A DNA stretch of 64,000 nucleotides, from assembly GCA_018873225.1 (NCBI GenBank), contig JAEILZ010000001.1, positions 8,520,828 through 8,584,827 of the forward strand, in the 5' to 3' direction. Origin of the DNA: [Phialemoniopsis] sp. UDSM-2020. Taxonomy: Eukaryota; Ascomycota; Sordariomycetes; Thyridiales; Thyridiaceae. The position numbers were made by a program, and so were the translations under genes. Numbering within the stretch: position 1 is the first letter of the stretch; the number at the start of each line of letters is the position of its first letter. Positions 32,374 to 43,291 of this stretch are shown piece by piece. The notes under the pieces are model-generated. The model worked only from the letters and a program-made list of their open reading frames with translations, was not told the origin of the DNA and made no database searches.

Positions 32374-34430
32374 ATGAGTGCAGCACGTGCGATCCCTAAA
32401 CCACAAGATGCACCGGTTGACTATGCCAGGCCGATCAAAGTGATTTGTATCGGAGCTGGTATGTCAGGCATACTTGCTGGCATCCGATTTCAGCAGAGAA
32501 TACCCAACCTTGAGCTCACGATATATGAGAAGAATGACGAGGTTGGCGGGGTATGGTACGAGAACAGGTAATGTCTTCTTTAATTAGTCTTGGGGTAAGG
32601 ACAAACGTCTCTGACTGCAGTGGTATAGATATCCCGGAGTGACATGTGGTAAGAAAGCACGCCTGCCGAGCTACGATGACATTGGTAACTCAAAATATAA
32701 GACAGATGTCCCCTCGCATTGTTTTCAGTACACTTTCGCGAATAACCCTGACTGGTCCCATTTCTTCGCCCCCGGGAAAGAAATTGGCGACTACTTTCGG
32801 GATGTCGCTGAAAAGTACGGGGTCAGGAAGCTCGTCCAATTTGAGCACATCTTCCGGTCTGCACGATGGCTTGACAGCAGATCTCAATGGGAGATCAAGG
32901 TCTTGCGTGTCCGGGACCAGCTGGTATGTTTCCAGGATACTGATGGAATTCGAGTTGCTAAATTCCGATTCTAGGAATTCGTGGACTATTGCGATGTCTT
33001 CATCAAGGCGACCGGGAACTTGAACAAATGGACATGGCCGAAATTTCCTGGACTGAACAAGTTCAAGGGTGACCTGATCCATTCCGCACACTGGGATGAG
33101 TCCTTCGATCCTGAAGGAAAGCGAGTTGCTGTTGTGGGCTACGGAGCAACAGCTGTGCAGCTAGTTCCCGCATTACTCCCCAAAGTTCAGTCTATGGATC
33201 ATTATGTCCGAGGGCAAGCCTGGATCTCGCCGGCGGGCTATGTGGCGGCCGATCCAAGAAAGGCAAACACTGACGTCCACAACTGTAAGTTGACCAGATG
33301 AACATGCTCGTATTCGCATATAATAACTTGTTATAGTTGAGCATCCCCTGGAAGAGCGACAAAACTTTGCAAACCACCCCGAATTATATATACAATATCG
33401 CAAAACGGTCGAGGACTATGTGAACAACGCTCAGATGATCCACTGGGTTGGATCCTCAATGAATGAGACCTTCTCTAAAGCCACTGAAGATTCAATGGCA
33501 CGGAGACTATCGAGGAAGCCAGAGATTTTCAAGCACATGAGACCCACATACCCAGTCGCGTGCCGCCGAGTCTCTCCTGGCCCTCGCTACCTGGAGTGTC
33601 TCGTGGAGGACAAACTCAACTTCATCCCAAAGGGCGTCAGGCAAGTGACGGAAACAGGCATAGAAGATGATGACGGGACGCATCGAGAAGTGGATGCAAT
33701 CATCTGTGCCACGGGATTCGACACGTAAGAACTTGGCTTTTGACAGCTTCCGAGCCCAAAACTAACGTACAACGGGTGCAGTTCCTTGAGAACGAACGAG
33801 ACACCAGTCTACGGTATTGATGGTGTTTCATTAGATGACCTATGGCTCGAGGATCCGGGCGCATACATGTCGATCTGCCCGCCACAGATGCCAAACATGT
33901 TTCTCTTCGTCGGTCCCAACGGCGCTCCTGGGGCTGGTTCCACGATCCACATGAGTGAGTGCGCTTGTGAGTACATTATCAAATGTATTAAAAAGCTACA
34001 GATAGAGAATCTGCGATGGATGATGCCCAAGGACTCGGCCGTGAGAGCCTTTATGAGGGAAGTAGATCGATACTTTGCGAAGACAACCTTTGCATTCACG
34101 TGTAACAACTGGGCAAAGAGGACGGCGAATGGGAGAATGTTGGGATATTGGCCTGGCGCTGCGGTACATCAGAGGGCCACTCTAGAGAACGTGCGGTTCG
34201 AGGACTTTGAGTATGCATCATTCGAAGATGAACAAGACAGCCTTGCATGGATGGGCAACGGAAGAATCATGGCGGCGGAGAAAGGGTTGTCGACCTCGAC
34301 TTACTTGGATCATGCCGATGTTCCGCCTATTCCGGGTGCAGCGTCAGCGGTTCCATGCGTAGCTGCAATGACTCCCATCACTGAAGGCGAGTACGTCTTC
34401 GATATCGGCAAGGTGGACTGCTCGGATTAG
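32374..34430 (+). CDS. Baeyer-Villiger-type FAD monooxygenase
   Basis: Six exons, 32374..32567, 32629..32648, 32706..32923, 32975..33284, 33337..33724 and 33782..34430, give 592 residues. Exon 2 is a 20 bp microexon needed for NRYPGVTCDVPSH. Two Rossmann motifs are seen, CIGAGMSG (FAD, 25-32) and VAVVGYGATAVQ (NADPH). Between them the type I BVMO fingerprint FxGxxxHxxxWD sits at 174-185 (FKGDLIHSAHWD). Such enzymes insert oxygen next to a ketone, forming an ester or lactone, with NADPH and O2; a few are N- or S-oxygenases. In this block it may open or extend a ring or acyl ketone before hydroxy-acid oxidation and aldol cleavage. No obvious esterase/lactonase gene is next to it. Confidence 0.94.
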
Positions 34431-34579
34431 ACTCGCGCTTGGGGGGAAATCCATTGGCGTGAAGAGGACAAAGAATGCTTCCATTAAACCTGAAAATATA
34501 TACAACTGACGCCAATCGCAAATTTCGACCCGAGTGTTTGCGACTGTGGTTCCCAATTCTTATTCACTGCGATTTCATA

Positions 34580-35026
34580 TTACATGATACCAGATACAAG
34601 CCCGCTCATAAGCAGCGCAAACACTGCCGCTCCTAGTACCCTCGGCCGGTCCCCTCGCCCATGGGTGTGGGCTCCAGACTCCTGGATATTTGCACTGTAC
34701 GCGCTACTTGTATTCTTGCCGCCGTGGTCGCCAAGGCATTCGATGAATTGGCGAGTCGCCCAATTGTGTTTGTCGGAGGTGCCGGCACCTTGCAGGTACT
34801 TGCTAGGGAGCTGGCACCATACATAACAGCCCTCGATGAGATTGACCTGATATGGGGCGCAGCACGCCTGGAAAGCCGGATCTGTGACATTTCCTCCCGT
34901 GATAATGTAGTCGATGTCTTTATTGATGGGAAGCTCACTCGCTGGGGGTACCATCGCTGAGTTGGGACAGAAGGCGGCATAGTCCTCCGAGAACCCCTTT
35001 CTCGACACGAGCTTTGGCGACAACAT
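34580..35026 (-). CDS. Small protein with C-terminal hydrophobic tail, unknown function
   Basis: Single open frame of 148 residues. It has six cysteines (FCPNS, ACCAPY, EGCYVWCQ, ECLG), an NVT and an NTS sequon, a charged histidine stretch (GAHTHGRGDRPR) and a hydrophobic C terminus LGAAVFALLMSGLVSGIM, resembling a GPI-attachment signal. The annotated N terminus (MLSPKLVSRKGFSEDY) is not a convincing signal peptide, so an upstream exon may be missing. If so it would be a cell-surface protein; if not, a tail-anchored one. I recognise no family. Confidence 0.5.
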   Translation of the reverse strand: MLSPKLVSRKGFSEDYAAFCPNSAMVPPASELPINKDIDYIITGGNVTDPAFQACCAPYQVNLIEGCYVWCQLPSKYLQGAGTSDKHNWATRQFIECLGDHGGKNTSSAYSANIQESGAHTHGRGDRPRVLGAAVFALLMSGLVSGIM

Positions 35027-35541
35027 GGCTGCGTGCTGGTGTGGTTCAGATACCGATGTGACGAGTGAATTGAGTGATGAGGAAGAGACACTGATCAGGT
35101 CGTGGGCTGTGGTTTGTCTGGTTCGGCACGGTGATCGTGCGGAGACGGGAAAGATATCTTCTTTTGTAGCCCATCGCCGCCGTGTTACAGGATGCCGGGG
35201 GCGGACTTGGCATACTTAGTTCGCGGCACAGACTGTGATCATCATGCTCAGCCGCCAGCTGCTTTAACGGACGGGGCAGCGTTCGGCTGGGATAATGACG
35301 TAGCTGCCACTCAAGAGCCATTGTCGAGAAAGCGGACCGAGGACGCTCCATTGAAAACAAGATTTGTTTTGGGCATGGACAGCAGCAAAAGCGGTAAATT
35401 GCGGGGATGCGATGGGGTTGGTCGAAGCCTTGGCAGTCAGCAGCCTGTGCGGATTGGGAATAGCTTCAGCTGACACCCACGCCTTGATGTGACAGCTGTC
35501 TGCGCTGGCGCCGCCCGCGTGTCGTGAACGGAACGACTAAC
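35027..35541. other. Intergenic, no supported gene
   Basis: About 515 bp separate two minus-strand genes. The overlapping short frames on the plus strand (for example 35192-35473) have no recognisable features. It contains the promoter of the small tail-hydrophobic protein and the 3' end of the bZIP gene. Confidence 0.45.
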
Positions 35542-36787
35542 TCAACTCGGATCAACGGCCGTAAGCAGCGAGTCTTGCTGTGCCTCAAAATCACACGGTT
35601 CGCTAGGCTGCCAGACAATTCCGCACATCGTCATCCACGAACACACTGCTCTCATTGCAAACTCCGCATGCCACCCCATCCCGTTCCCGAGGCACAAGCA
35701 GTTCGAGCCCAGAACGCGGGCCAGAGGCTCAAACATCCTGCTCTGCGCCGGGGCGCTGTGGACCAAAGCCCATTGGAACTGGGCGAATTGGCAGGAACCC
35801 ATTCTCTCCTCGATGTAGCGCTCTGTATCCAAAGGCGACCAGAGCTGGTCCCGCGTCAAGCCCTTGTTGGCAAAATCTTGAAAGACATGGCGTTGTAAAA
35901 GCTCTCGCTTGACCGCATCGGCGCCCGGATGCTCCCCCGACATGTAGCCCAGCTTGACGAACTCCATCCGCACATCGACCATCGCCGCAATGAATTGCAC
36001 GTCGCGCAGGGCTTCGGAGTGGCGAATCGAGCGCTCGAAGACGTTGCGGAAGGTCGAATCGGCCGGCAGGGTGTAGATGTCATTCAAGGTGTGATCATTG
36101 ATGACCTCTTTGAGAGCTTTATAACAGTAGCCCATCGAGGTCCACGCCAGCCTTCCGGCCATGGTGCTTTTGCCCGTGCCGACGTATGGTGCAATGTCCG
36201 GGGGCGGCTCGAATATCCTGACCGGCCGCGATGGCTCGAACCAGACTCCGTAGTCGAGTCGGGGGCTGAGGCGTCCGGCGTGAGTAGTAGATACGTGCTT
36301 GGAGACCTCTACGGATCTGGCCGTTCGGGTGTCTTCGGATGGCCCATGTTGGCATGGCTCTTGGGTTGCAGCCGGTGGACGAGTAGAGGCAGAGCATGAG
36401 CTCTCCGGTGTCAAGGCAGACTGGGCTGCTGTATCCGGACCCTCTTCTGACTTGTCCTGACCTGATGACGGGCACGCTGCAGACAACCGTTCGGCTCGCT
36501 GAACAGCAATCTCAAGCCGAGAAGGGTCGTCGGACTTGGCAGCCCGCACGATGTCGGCAACTAGATTCTTAAGCGTCGCATTCTCTTCCTTCAATCTCTG
36601 CACCGATGCTGATTGCCGCTGGCGGAATGCGCGCTGGGCGGCCTTGCCGCGATCTCGTCGACGCTGAGAGACATGTCAGCAATCTCTGGGCCATTCGTCG
36701 TGCGAGTCATTGAATCACGTTGAGGTGTTGGTGTGTGCTTGTTTGAGGAAGGTAACTCACTCGCAGTTCTGCTTCCGCATTTTCCAT
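35542..36787 (-). CDS. bZIP transcription factor with DUF3425-like C-terminal domain
   Basis: Two exons, complement(35542..36663, 36761..36787), give 382 residues. The 27 bp first exon gives MENAEAELR and joins to RRRDRGKAAQRAFRQRQ, a fungal bZIP basic region, followed by a short leucine zipper (LKEENATLKNLVADIV). A low-complexity Ser/Pro/Thr linker leads to a C-terminal helical domain: TLPADSTFRNVFERSIRHSEALRDVQF and YIEERMGSCQFAQFQWALVHSAPAQSRMFEPLARVLG. This architecture is the DUF3425-type bZIP group common in filamentous fungi, often linked to stress or secondary metabolism. It is a nuclear DNA-binding regulator. The neighbour upstream is a divergently transcribed SDR (ATGs 585 bp apart). 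Confidence 0.88.
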
Positions 36788-37372
36788 GGCACCCGCTCTG
36801 TCTGTCTGTTCATTCATCGCGACCCGGTGTCCGTCCAACCGCATCCGGGGACCTTCGGTAGGAAGATTGGGGCTGGATTACGTGATGTTATGTGAGGCAC
36901 GAAGATCGGAATGATCGGTGCAAACCGGAAGACGCTAATCAAATGGAGACTCTTGGGCTGGTGTGGGCCCGGAGCAGTAGTTGATTGATGCTTTAAGCTA
37001 ACTTAACCCCGGCCGGCCGGCGCAATTCCAAGCCGATCACGTAACATCACGTACAATCACTAACATCACTGAATCGCCATGTCAAAAATGACCCTTACCC
37101 AACGGACACCCCTACTGGCGTGGGCCGCTGGCCACGGAATCTTCTCATGATAATCAGTGATTACAAACGCTTCAGACGTTTGATTGCAAATACTCGTGCT
37201 TGGAAGACTAGATGGGATTTTGATTTTATATAAGAATGGACTTGAAGTTGGTTGGTATTGAACGGAACAATACGAATAGACTTTGCCTTGCATCCGCAAT
37301 TAAACATCAAACACAGCCAACCCATCTTCTGACAGCCTTTTGACTCCTTTGAATCGTTCAAACCCGCACACC
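36788..37372. promoter_or_regulatory. Divergent promoter, bZIP factor / SDR
   Basis: A 585 bp interval. A TATA box, TATATAA, lies at 37227-37233, about 140 bp upstream of the SDR ATG. A GC-rich block of overlapping CCGG/GGCCGG repeats lies around 37009-37021, and ATCACGTAACATCACGT repeats around 37037-37053 place ACGT cores of the bZIP type near the middle. Confidence 0.5.
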
Positions 37373-38333
37373 ATGGCGTTCCCTTGCCCTACCAAAGCCT
37401 GGCACAGCGACACCTACCCGGCCATCTCCCCAGAACTATCCCAGCTGTCCAAGGCGGGCAAGTCCGTCTTCATCACTGGCGCTAGTCCAGGTGGCATTGG
37501 CTCCGGCATCGCGACCTCCTTTGCCCGTGCTGGTGCTCCAGTCATCGGCCTCTTTGGCCGCAGCCAGGCGAACCTGACCAAGACCAAGGAGGCCATCGCG
37601 ACCGTCGCACCCAAAGCCGCCGTGCACATCTACATCGGCAATCTCACCGATAACGCGTCCGTACAGAGCGCCGTGTCCGACTTTGCCACAAAGTCACCAT
37701 CGGGCACAATCGATATCCTGGTCGCCAATGCCGGCTACATGGCTGACATGCACAGCATCACCGACTCGGACCCTGCCGATTGGTGGTTGGGCTTCGAGAC
37801 CAACATCCTCGGAAACTTCCACCTCGTCAGGGCCTTCTTGCCCCATGCCACTCCCAATAAAGAGGGACAAGGTGCCACTATTGTGCACATAAGCACATCA
37901 GCCATCCACATCCCCTTTACCCCCGGGTTCAGCTCGTACCGTGGCTCCAAGATTGGAGCGCACAAAGTGTTCGAATATGTTGCTGAAGAGAACCCGGACA
38001 TCCATGTGGTTCAGGTCCATCCTGGCCTGATCTTGACCTCGGAGCTCTCCACAAAGTTCTCTGACAAGCTCGCCGAATTCAAGATAGAAGGCCTTGTCGC
38101 GGATACCAGTAAGTGAAGAGAAGCCAAACCTCTCGTGCAAGAGTAACAGCTAATAATTCGTGATAGCGACGCTATCGGGTGATTTTGTCAACTGGGCGGC
38201 CAGTGCAGAAGCCAAGTTCTTGAGAAATCGCATGATCCATGCCAACTGGGACGTCGAAGAGCTCAAGGCTATGGAGTCTGAGCTTGCCAAGGACCCTTTC
38301 AAGTTCAACATGGGGTTGTTGGGCTGGTTCTAA
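37373..38333 (+). CDS. Classical short-chain dehydrogenase/reductase (SDR)
   Basis: Two exons, 37373..38108 and 38167..38333, give 300 residues. The classical motifs are present: FITGASPGGIGSG (cofactor), a downstream Arg after LFGR, ILVANAGYM (NNAG-type), HISTSAIHIP with the catalytic serine region, and SSYRGSKIGA as YxxxK. HPGLILTSEL follows at the cofactor carboxamide. The TGASPGGIG glycine motif has one extra residue compared with TGxxxGIG. NAD(P)-dependent oxidation or reduction of a hydroxyl or carbonyl group is the reaction class, and the substrate is unknown. The protein has no signal peptide and is probably cytosolic. Confidence 0.92.
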
Positions 38334-38504
38334 AGTAAGGGGCTGGGCAGCACCAGGCTGGATCTGCATGTAACTGAGAGTTGATCAGGACACAATCAGG
38401 CATGACCATAGATATAGAATTCATTTGAATTGTTCATCTCCTTGGGTATCTTTAACTGTGACTTCCTTTCCCCTGGCTATCGACCTTGTGAATCCTTCTT
38501 TCTC

Positions 38505-40052
38505 CTATGGTGTTGTTCTTAAGCTCAAACGACTACCTTGCGAGCTTCTGTCTGGGCTTCTCGGCCTATCGACGACGGGCGTGCCCGCGGTAGTACCAAA
38601 TGTGAACCTCCTGTCTCGCCCAATGTAATCTGACGGCGTTGGGAGAGGAGGCTCACTGCTCCCGACACTCAGCCTCGTGCGCACACTCCGCGTGTACATT
38701 GTCTCGGTATCGGCATCGAAACTTCTGCGTTGCTCCGTCCGCGACGTGGCTGCAGAACGAATACTTTTCCCGGCCGACTTTACAATGGCGATTGATCGGC
38801 GATACCAACTTGTCGATCCCTCAAGCTCAAACGGTCCACGCTCTGCCTCAAGTTCCCCCGGTGGAGGGCTCGCATCCATCTCTTCTACCTTGATTATGAT
38901 AGGCTGATGGCGTGGATGCACTGCTTTGCTCGCAGTCTCGACTTGAGCCTCGTCAGTCTTTTGCCTCCGACGGAGAAAAGGTATCGGAACATTGCGGCCT
39001 CTCTTGATGCATATGCAGGCCAGACTTCCGATGATGATTGCGTTGGCAATGACAACGCCAAGCGCGATCCCGACTTTGGTCCCCGCCGACATGCCAGACC
39101 CAGCGCTACTCGGTACTGCCGACCCCGTCGGAGCACCGCTCTCTCGACTTGCTGTGGAGGATGGATCTGTTCCAGCCGTTCCGCTCGGACTGTCACTTGG
39201 TCCGGATGACGAGCTCGTCACAGGAAAACTACTGGTCGGAGAGCTAGCAGAAGATGAAGCAGCTGAAGCAGCCGTTCTGGTCCTGGATGAAACAGAAACA
39301 GTGGAGAATCCACCCTGAGACTGTGTAGTCTTCTCGGCTGTGGCCGTGGTCAGCGTGCTCAGGATGGCACTGGGAACCTGGGAGGATATGCTAGATGATG
39401 GTGGCGGTGCCGGAGGAGGTGGAGGGGGCGGCGGTGTCGCCACTTCTATTGTGCTGGTGCTGAGGACTGGTGCATTGTTCTGAGCTTGGTGTTCTTGTAT
39501 CCGGCTGGGGAAGTCCTGGAATCCCTTGGTTGTAATCACAAAGTCGAAATTTGATGTCGACGACACACCTGGGCCAGATGTCGGCCCTAGCACTGCTTGG
39601 ACGCTCATAAGATCGTTCCATGATTCATCGAATGGCCGAAAGGGGATTGTGAGTTTAGCAACTGGAGGTTTCCCTGCCGTCCGTTGCACCGATACTGCAA
39701 CATGTCAACTAAACAATCGTGCGAATCGTCAGACCGCCCACCCACCTTGTAGTGTGACCGGCAACGCAGTCGAACCTGAAGGTTGGCTCGCTGGCGTCCA
39801 TATGCCCAGAACAGTCTTTGCACCCGTTACGTCGGCGATGATGCGAATCTCGGTAAAGTCGGACACGCTGTCCGTCCCCGTCAGAGTCACGGTTGATGTA
39901 TCGTCGGAATCGACACCGGTTGGAAAGATGGGTGGTTTGGGGAATCCGCTGAAGACTGTTCCACCGCTTTGCGCTGCAACGAATGAGAAGAATAGCTGCG
40001 GAAAAGCGGCTGCTATACTGCCGAGAGTGAGGCAGCGAACCGGAAGCCTCAT
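38505..40052 (-). CDS. Single-pass membrane protein, Ser/Thr-rich ectodomain (Mid2/WSC-like sensor)
   Basis: Two exons, complement(38505..39694, 39746..40052), give 498 residues. The N terminus (MRLPVRCLTLGSIAAAFPQLF) is a signal peptide. An extracellular beta-rich part with NaturallY variable loops (SVSDFTEIRIIADV, AKLTIPFRPFDESWNDL) is followed by a run of eight prolines and a long Ser/Thr-rich stretch. One transmembrane helix (VGIALGVVIANAIIIGSLACICI) and a basic, phosphorylatable cytosolic tail (KRGRNVPIPFLRRRQK onward) complete it. The layout is that of fungal cell-wall stress sensors (Wsc/Mid2 type), but I see no WSC cysteine domain, so only the topology supports this. The gene is convergent with the SDR. 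Confidence 0.8.
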
Positions 40053-40910
40053 AATTGCTCAAGTTGATGACGACGAATTCGCCACATACTTCGTAACTAC
40101 GGAGACAGATCGAGTAGTAAACATTCAAAAACAACAACTCGAACGATCAGCACAAAGGTTGGGCGGCGGGATCGTCAGATGTGAGCGTGGGCAGCGTACG
40201 ATCTTTCATGCCCAGCCCTGAGGAGGGGGGGGGGGAGATCAGGTAGCTTGACCCGGTCCTGCCTTTTGACAGGTGTATGTGCTTCCCGGGAATTCTGAGG
40301 GGTTCAAACAAGGTTAAACAAGGGATGGTTTCATCCTCCTGGGGTAGCCAAGACAGATTGTTAACACGGCGTCTGTTAGCTAATCGTGTCTATTGGTTGA
40401 ACTTTGACATGGTCATCTGCCATCACCCATGGGTTCGGTAAGTACGACGGTACAGTCACGAGAAGAATAAACGCGCAGCGGCGCAGTCCTCGTCTAGAGG
40501 TTGGTGGTTGTTTCAGTTGGGTCGCAGCGACGTCGCATAAATGGCATGGACCCTTGTCGCAAGTCCTTTTCGGCACCCTTGCGGGTCCACGTCTTTTCAC
40601 ATACAAACCTCGCTTCGGAATCTACGGATACACCATGACGTCTTTGTCGATGTGGTCTTGAAGAGAAAATTTAATGCAAGTAATGCTCAATTCGTTACTT
40701 CATTGTCATGAACAAACGGCTCAGGTAGAGTCGGAGGAGGTATTTCCACGACACATCCTTGCTGCCCAATCTGAACTATTGCCTTCGACAGTTGGCTTGT
40801 TAAAATGTCTTTGCTAGTACAAGACGCACGTAGGGTAGGCCGAATAGTATTGTGGTCCTGATCGACCTACTCGCACGGCCAGAAAGGGCTCTGTCTGGGG
40901 ACACTGTTGC
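40053..40910. other. Intergenic, no supported gene
   Basis: A stretch of 858 bp. It has a G run near 40215-40228 and short frames without features. It presumably contains the promoter of the membrane sensor gene and the 3' region of the next minus-strand gene. Confidence 0.5.
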
Positions 40911-41465
40911 TCAGGCTGCGAATGATTTTCTTCTAGTTACTTGCGGGCAAAAGGGAACATCATAGGAGCCAGGAAACTGAGCACCCCCGGAGAAGTACTC
41001 TGTAGGCTTCTGGTTACCAAGATCATGGCCACCGGCCTTGTAACCGTTGCCATTGTTCTTTTTGTACCCTTCGTAGACAGACTTGACAACGTCTTCGACT
41101 TTGAGCTTACCCCACTGCTTGCCATCCATCACGTCATGGGTACCGCCTGGAAGAGGCTCGAAGAAGTCGCCATCATCGCACGTCTCGTCAGCTAGCGGGT
41201 GACAGTCAGAAGCTTGTGCGCTGAGAAGATACATCCAGATCCCATCGACACAAACGCGTGTTGCTTGGGCCGTCTTGTCGCTGCAAGCCAGCTTGGTCAT
41301 GGAACGCTTGTCGGTGTCGCACTTCTCATCCGTCTCGAGCACGATGGGAGTATATACCTTCTTCGGGCTCAATCTCCACGCCTGGGGGATCATCCGAGCG
41401 TAGACAAGTCTTCGCATTTCGGCCCGTAGATCTTCGACGTCGACGTTGAGATTGTTGTTCGGCAT
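40911..41465 (-). CDS. Hypothetical Cys-containing protein, possibly the 3' part of a larger gene
   Basis: An open frame of 184 residues. It starts MPNNNLNVDVEDLRAEMRRLVYARMIPQAW and has regularly placed cysteines (EKCDTDKRSMTKLACSDK, RVCVDGIW, DCHPLADETCDDGDF) and a Gly/Asn-rich end (KKNNGNGYKAGGHDLGN). The composition and codon use look coding. There is no signal peptide, and the upstream minus-strand DNA has additional open segments (41928-42377) that could contain earlier exons; I could not join them convincingly. The end may also be spliced, since a CAA/GTAACT donor lies just before the last residues. Function unknown. Confidence 0.45.
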   Translation of the reverse strand: MPNNNLNVDVEDLRAEMRRLVYARMIPQAWRLSPKKVYTPIVLETDEKCDTDKRSMTKLACSDKTAQATRVCVDGIWMYLLSAQASDCHPLADETCDDGDFFEPLPGGTHDVMDGKQWGKLKVEDVVKSVYEGYKKNNGNGYKAGGHDLGNQKPTEYFSGGAQFPGSYDVPFCPQVTRRKSFAA

Positions 41466-43291
41466 GAAGTCCCCATTCCTGAGTAGGTTGAAGAGCTACT
41501 GTCCAAATTGGCCTTCGCAACTGCCTCTGCACATCTCAGCAATGACTTGAAGCTCTATCAGATAAAGTCAAAACAAGACCTCGGTGACCTGCGCGTGGAA
41601 GGCTCATCCTGACACGATCACCCGATCCGCATGTCTTTCTTTCGCGGGACATGCTATTTTCGTAATTGCTGCAATTGACAATTTGAATTTTCAGTGCAAT
41701 GTCAGAGCTCATTCTTGTCCATGTCCGAGTTACCACACAAATCAAGTCTCAAATTTCTATTCACACCTTCACAAACAACTATGAGTCGGTTGGCGACGTA
41801 CTTGCTGTGATTATGTGCGTCTCGGGCCAAAACCCAAGAAGTGTCATCGCCAGCGAATCAGAGCTCATTACATTGCACCCGGATTTGCGTTTTGCCTAAA
41901 AGGTCGGTTCGCTGATCCGTCAACAAATCAGAGCCGCTCACGGATCTCGATCAGGCCGGCAGATGCTCGACTCGCCACTCTACTAGGCTCAGCTACGTCT
42001 GAGCCTGCACGAAATGTGCGCATCGTTGTGACATGGTAAGAGAACAGGAGCGACGAACCGAAACGATTTCCGATACATGAATGCGAAAGACTGGTGCATT
42101 GCTGATCAGGGTCGACAACGAGAGTGCGGAGACTGACAGACCAGTTCTCGACGAGTGGAGAAACAAGAACTGGTACCTGGCGATCAATGGAGTCGCCGAA
42201 AGCCTCGGCGCTCAGGTCTAGGCTTGACATGTCCTTGTCCGTGCGATCGGGGCATTTTATCCAGACGGCCATAGAACCTAGAATCCGATATGCCGGTGCT
42301 AGAGTGGGGAGGACGCTGCCAACTGCCAGCGAACTGGGTTCTGGATTCCTATATAGCCTGTAGACAATATGTACCACCGACAGGGGTTTGGAGGTGGTGA
42401 GGCGAGGAAGACGGCAAGTGAATGAGAAATACCGAAATTAACCATATTGAGGCCACGCACGGGCAGGCTGCATTCAAGCTTTGCTGGGCCATTGCAACTG
42501 CATGTCTCGCTGCTGTACCTGCAAGTCCTGTCGTACAGGAAAAGACGCGTAATAGAGACCTAAAATGAAGACGGCGAACAGGCCTAGAAGCGTCTTTCAG
42601 TCGGCCCAGCGGGCGAATTTTCCCAGTCTTCTCCCGCTTAGCTCCATGCAGGCGTCCGCAATACGGGTCAAGATACTGGGAAGTGAGCGCAAAATGACGG
42701 CAAACTCGGAAGCAACTCATAAAAAGAAATAAAACCTTCGCCCTTCCGGGCTTCTAGAGACTTGGCGGATTCTCGACGGGGTTTTCTTCTGCTCGTCAGT
42801 TTAATCCACCGCCCACGGATTCGCTCGTTTCACGTTCACGGCCGCAACTTTCGCTTCACTTGGAATCGCAACACCGCCGCCACAAATACTCCCGCCAGGA
42901 TTTGCATGCAATTCAATCTATCAGGATAGGGAGCCCACACAAGGTCCTGAGTTCTCTGACGCGCCGGCGATTGCAAAATCGCGCCCTTTGGATTTCTCCG
43001 CCAACGGTCTGCCAATTTACTTCAAAGCTACCAGTCGCATTCACTACTCGACGACCACGCCGAACTCCACTCGAGGCGCAATCACTTTCACTGATACCAA
43101 CAAGGCACCTGCAGGCCATCCCGCGGTACATATTTCCAATTGGCAAAAAGACCGAGTTGGGCCTTTGTTCTCGCAAGGAGCGATCACCACCCATACGGAT
43201 TGAATCGCTTCGCCAGCCTCTACCACCCATTCGCTGTATCATCCAAGGTTTTCGGAGGTCTCTGTGACCTTGGCCTGTCTAGTGAGCCGCC
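41466..43291. other. Long intergenic interval, unresolved
   Basis: About 1.8 kb without a supported gene. A minus-strand frame at 41928-42377 (149 codons) has no recognisable family and no clear splice link to the hypothetical gene at 40911. The plus-strand frames at 42860-43267 appear to lie in the leader of the gene starting at 43292 and could include upstream ORFs. Confidence 0.45.

Noticed and set aside
37009..37021. Overlapping CCGG/GGCCGG repeats between the bZIP and SDR genes, considered as an operator
   Set aside because: Simple GC-rich short repeat; no spacing consistent with a known dimer and no second copy near related genes.
41928..42377. 149-codon minus-strand frame upstream of the hypothetical gene at 40911
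   Set aside because: No recognisable domain and no splice pair that joins it in frame to the downstream ORF; kept only as a note in the intergenic entry.
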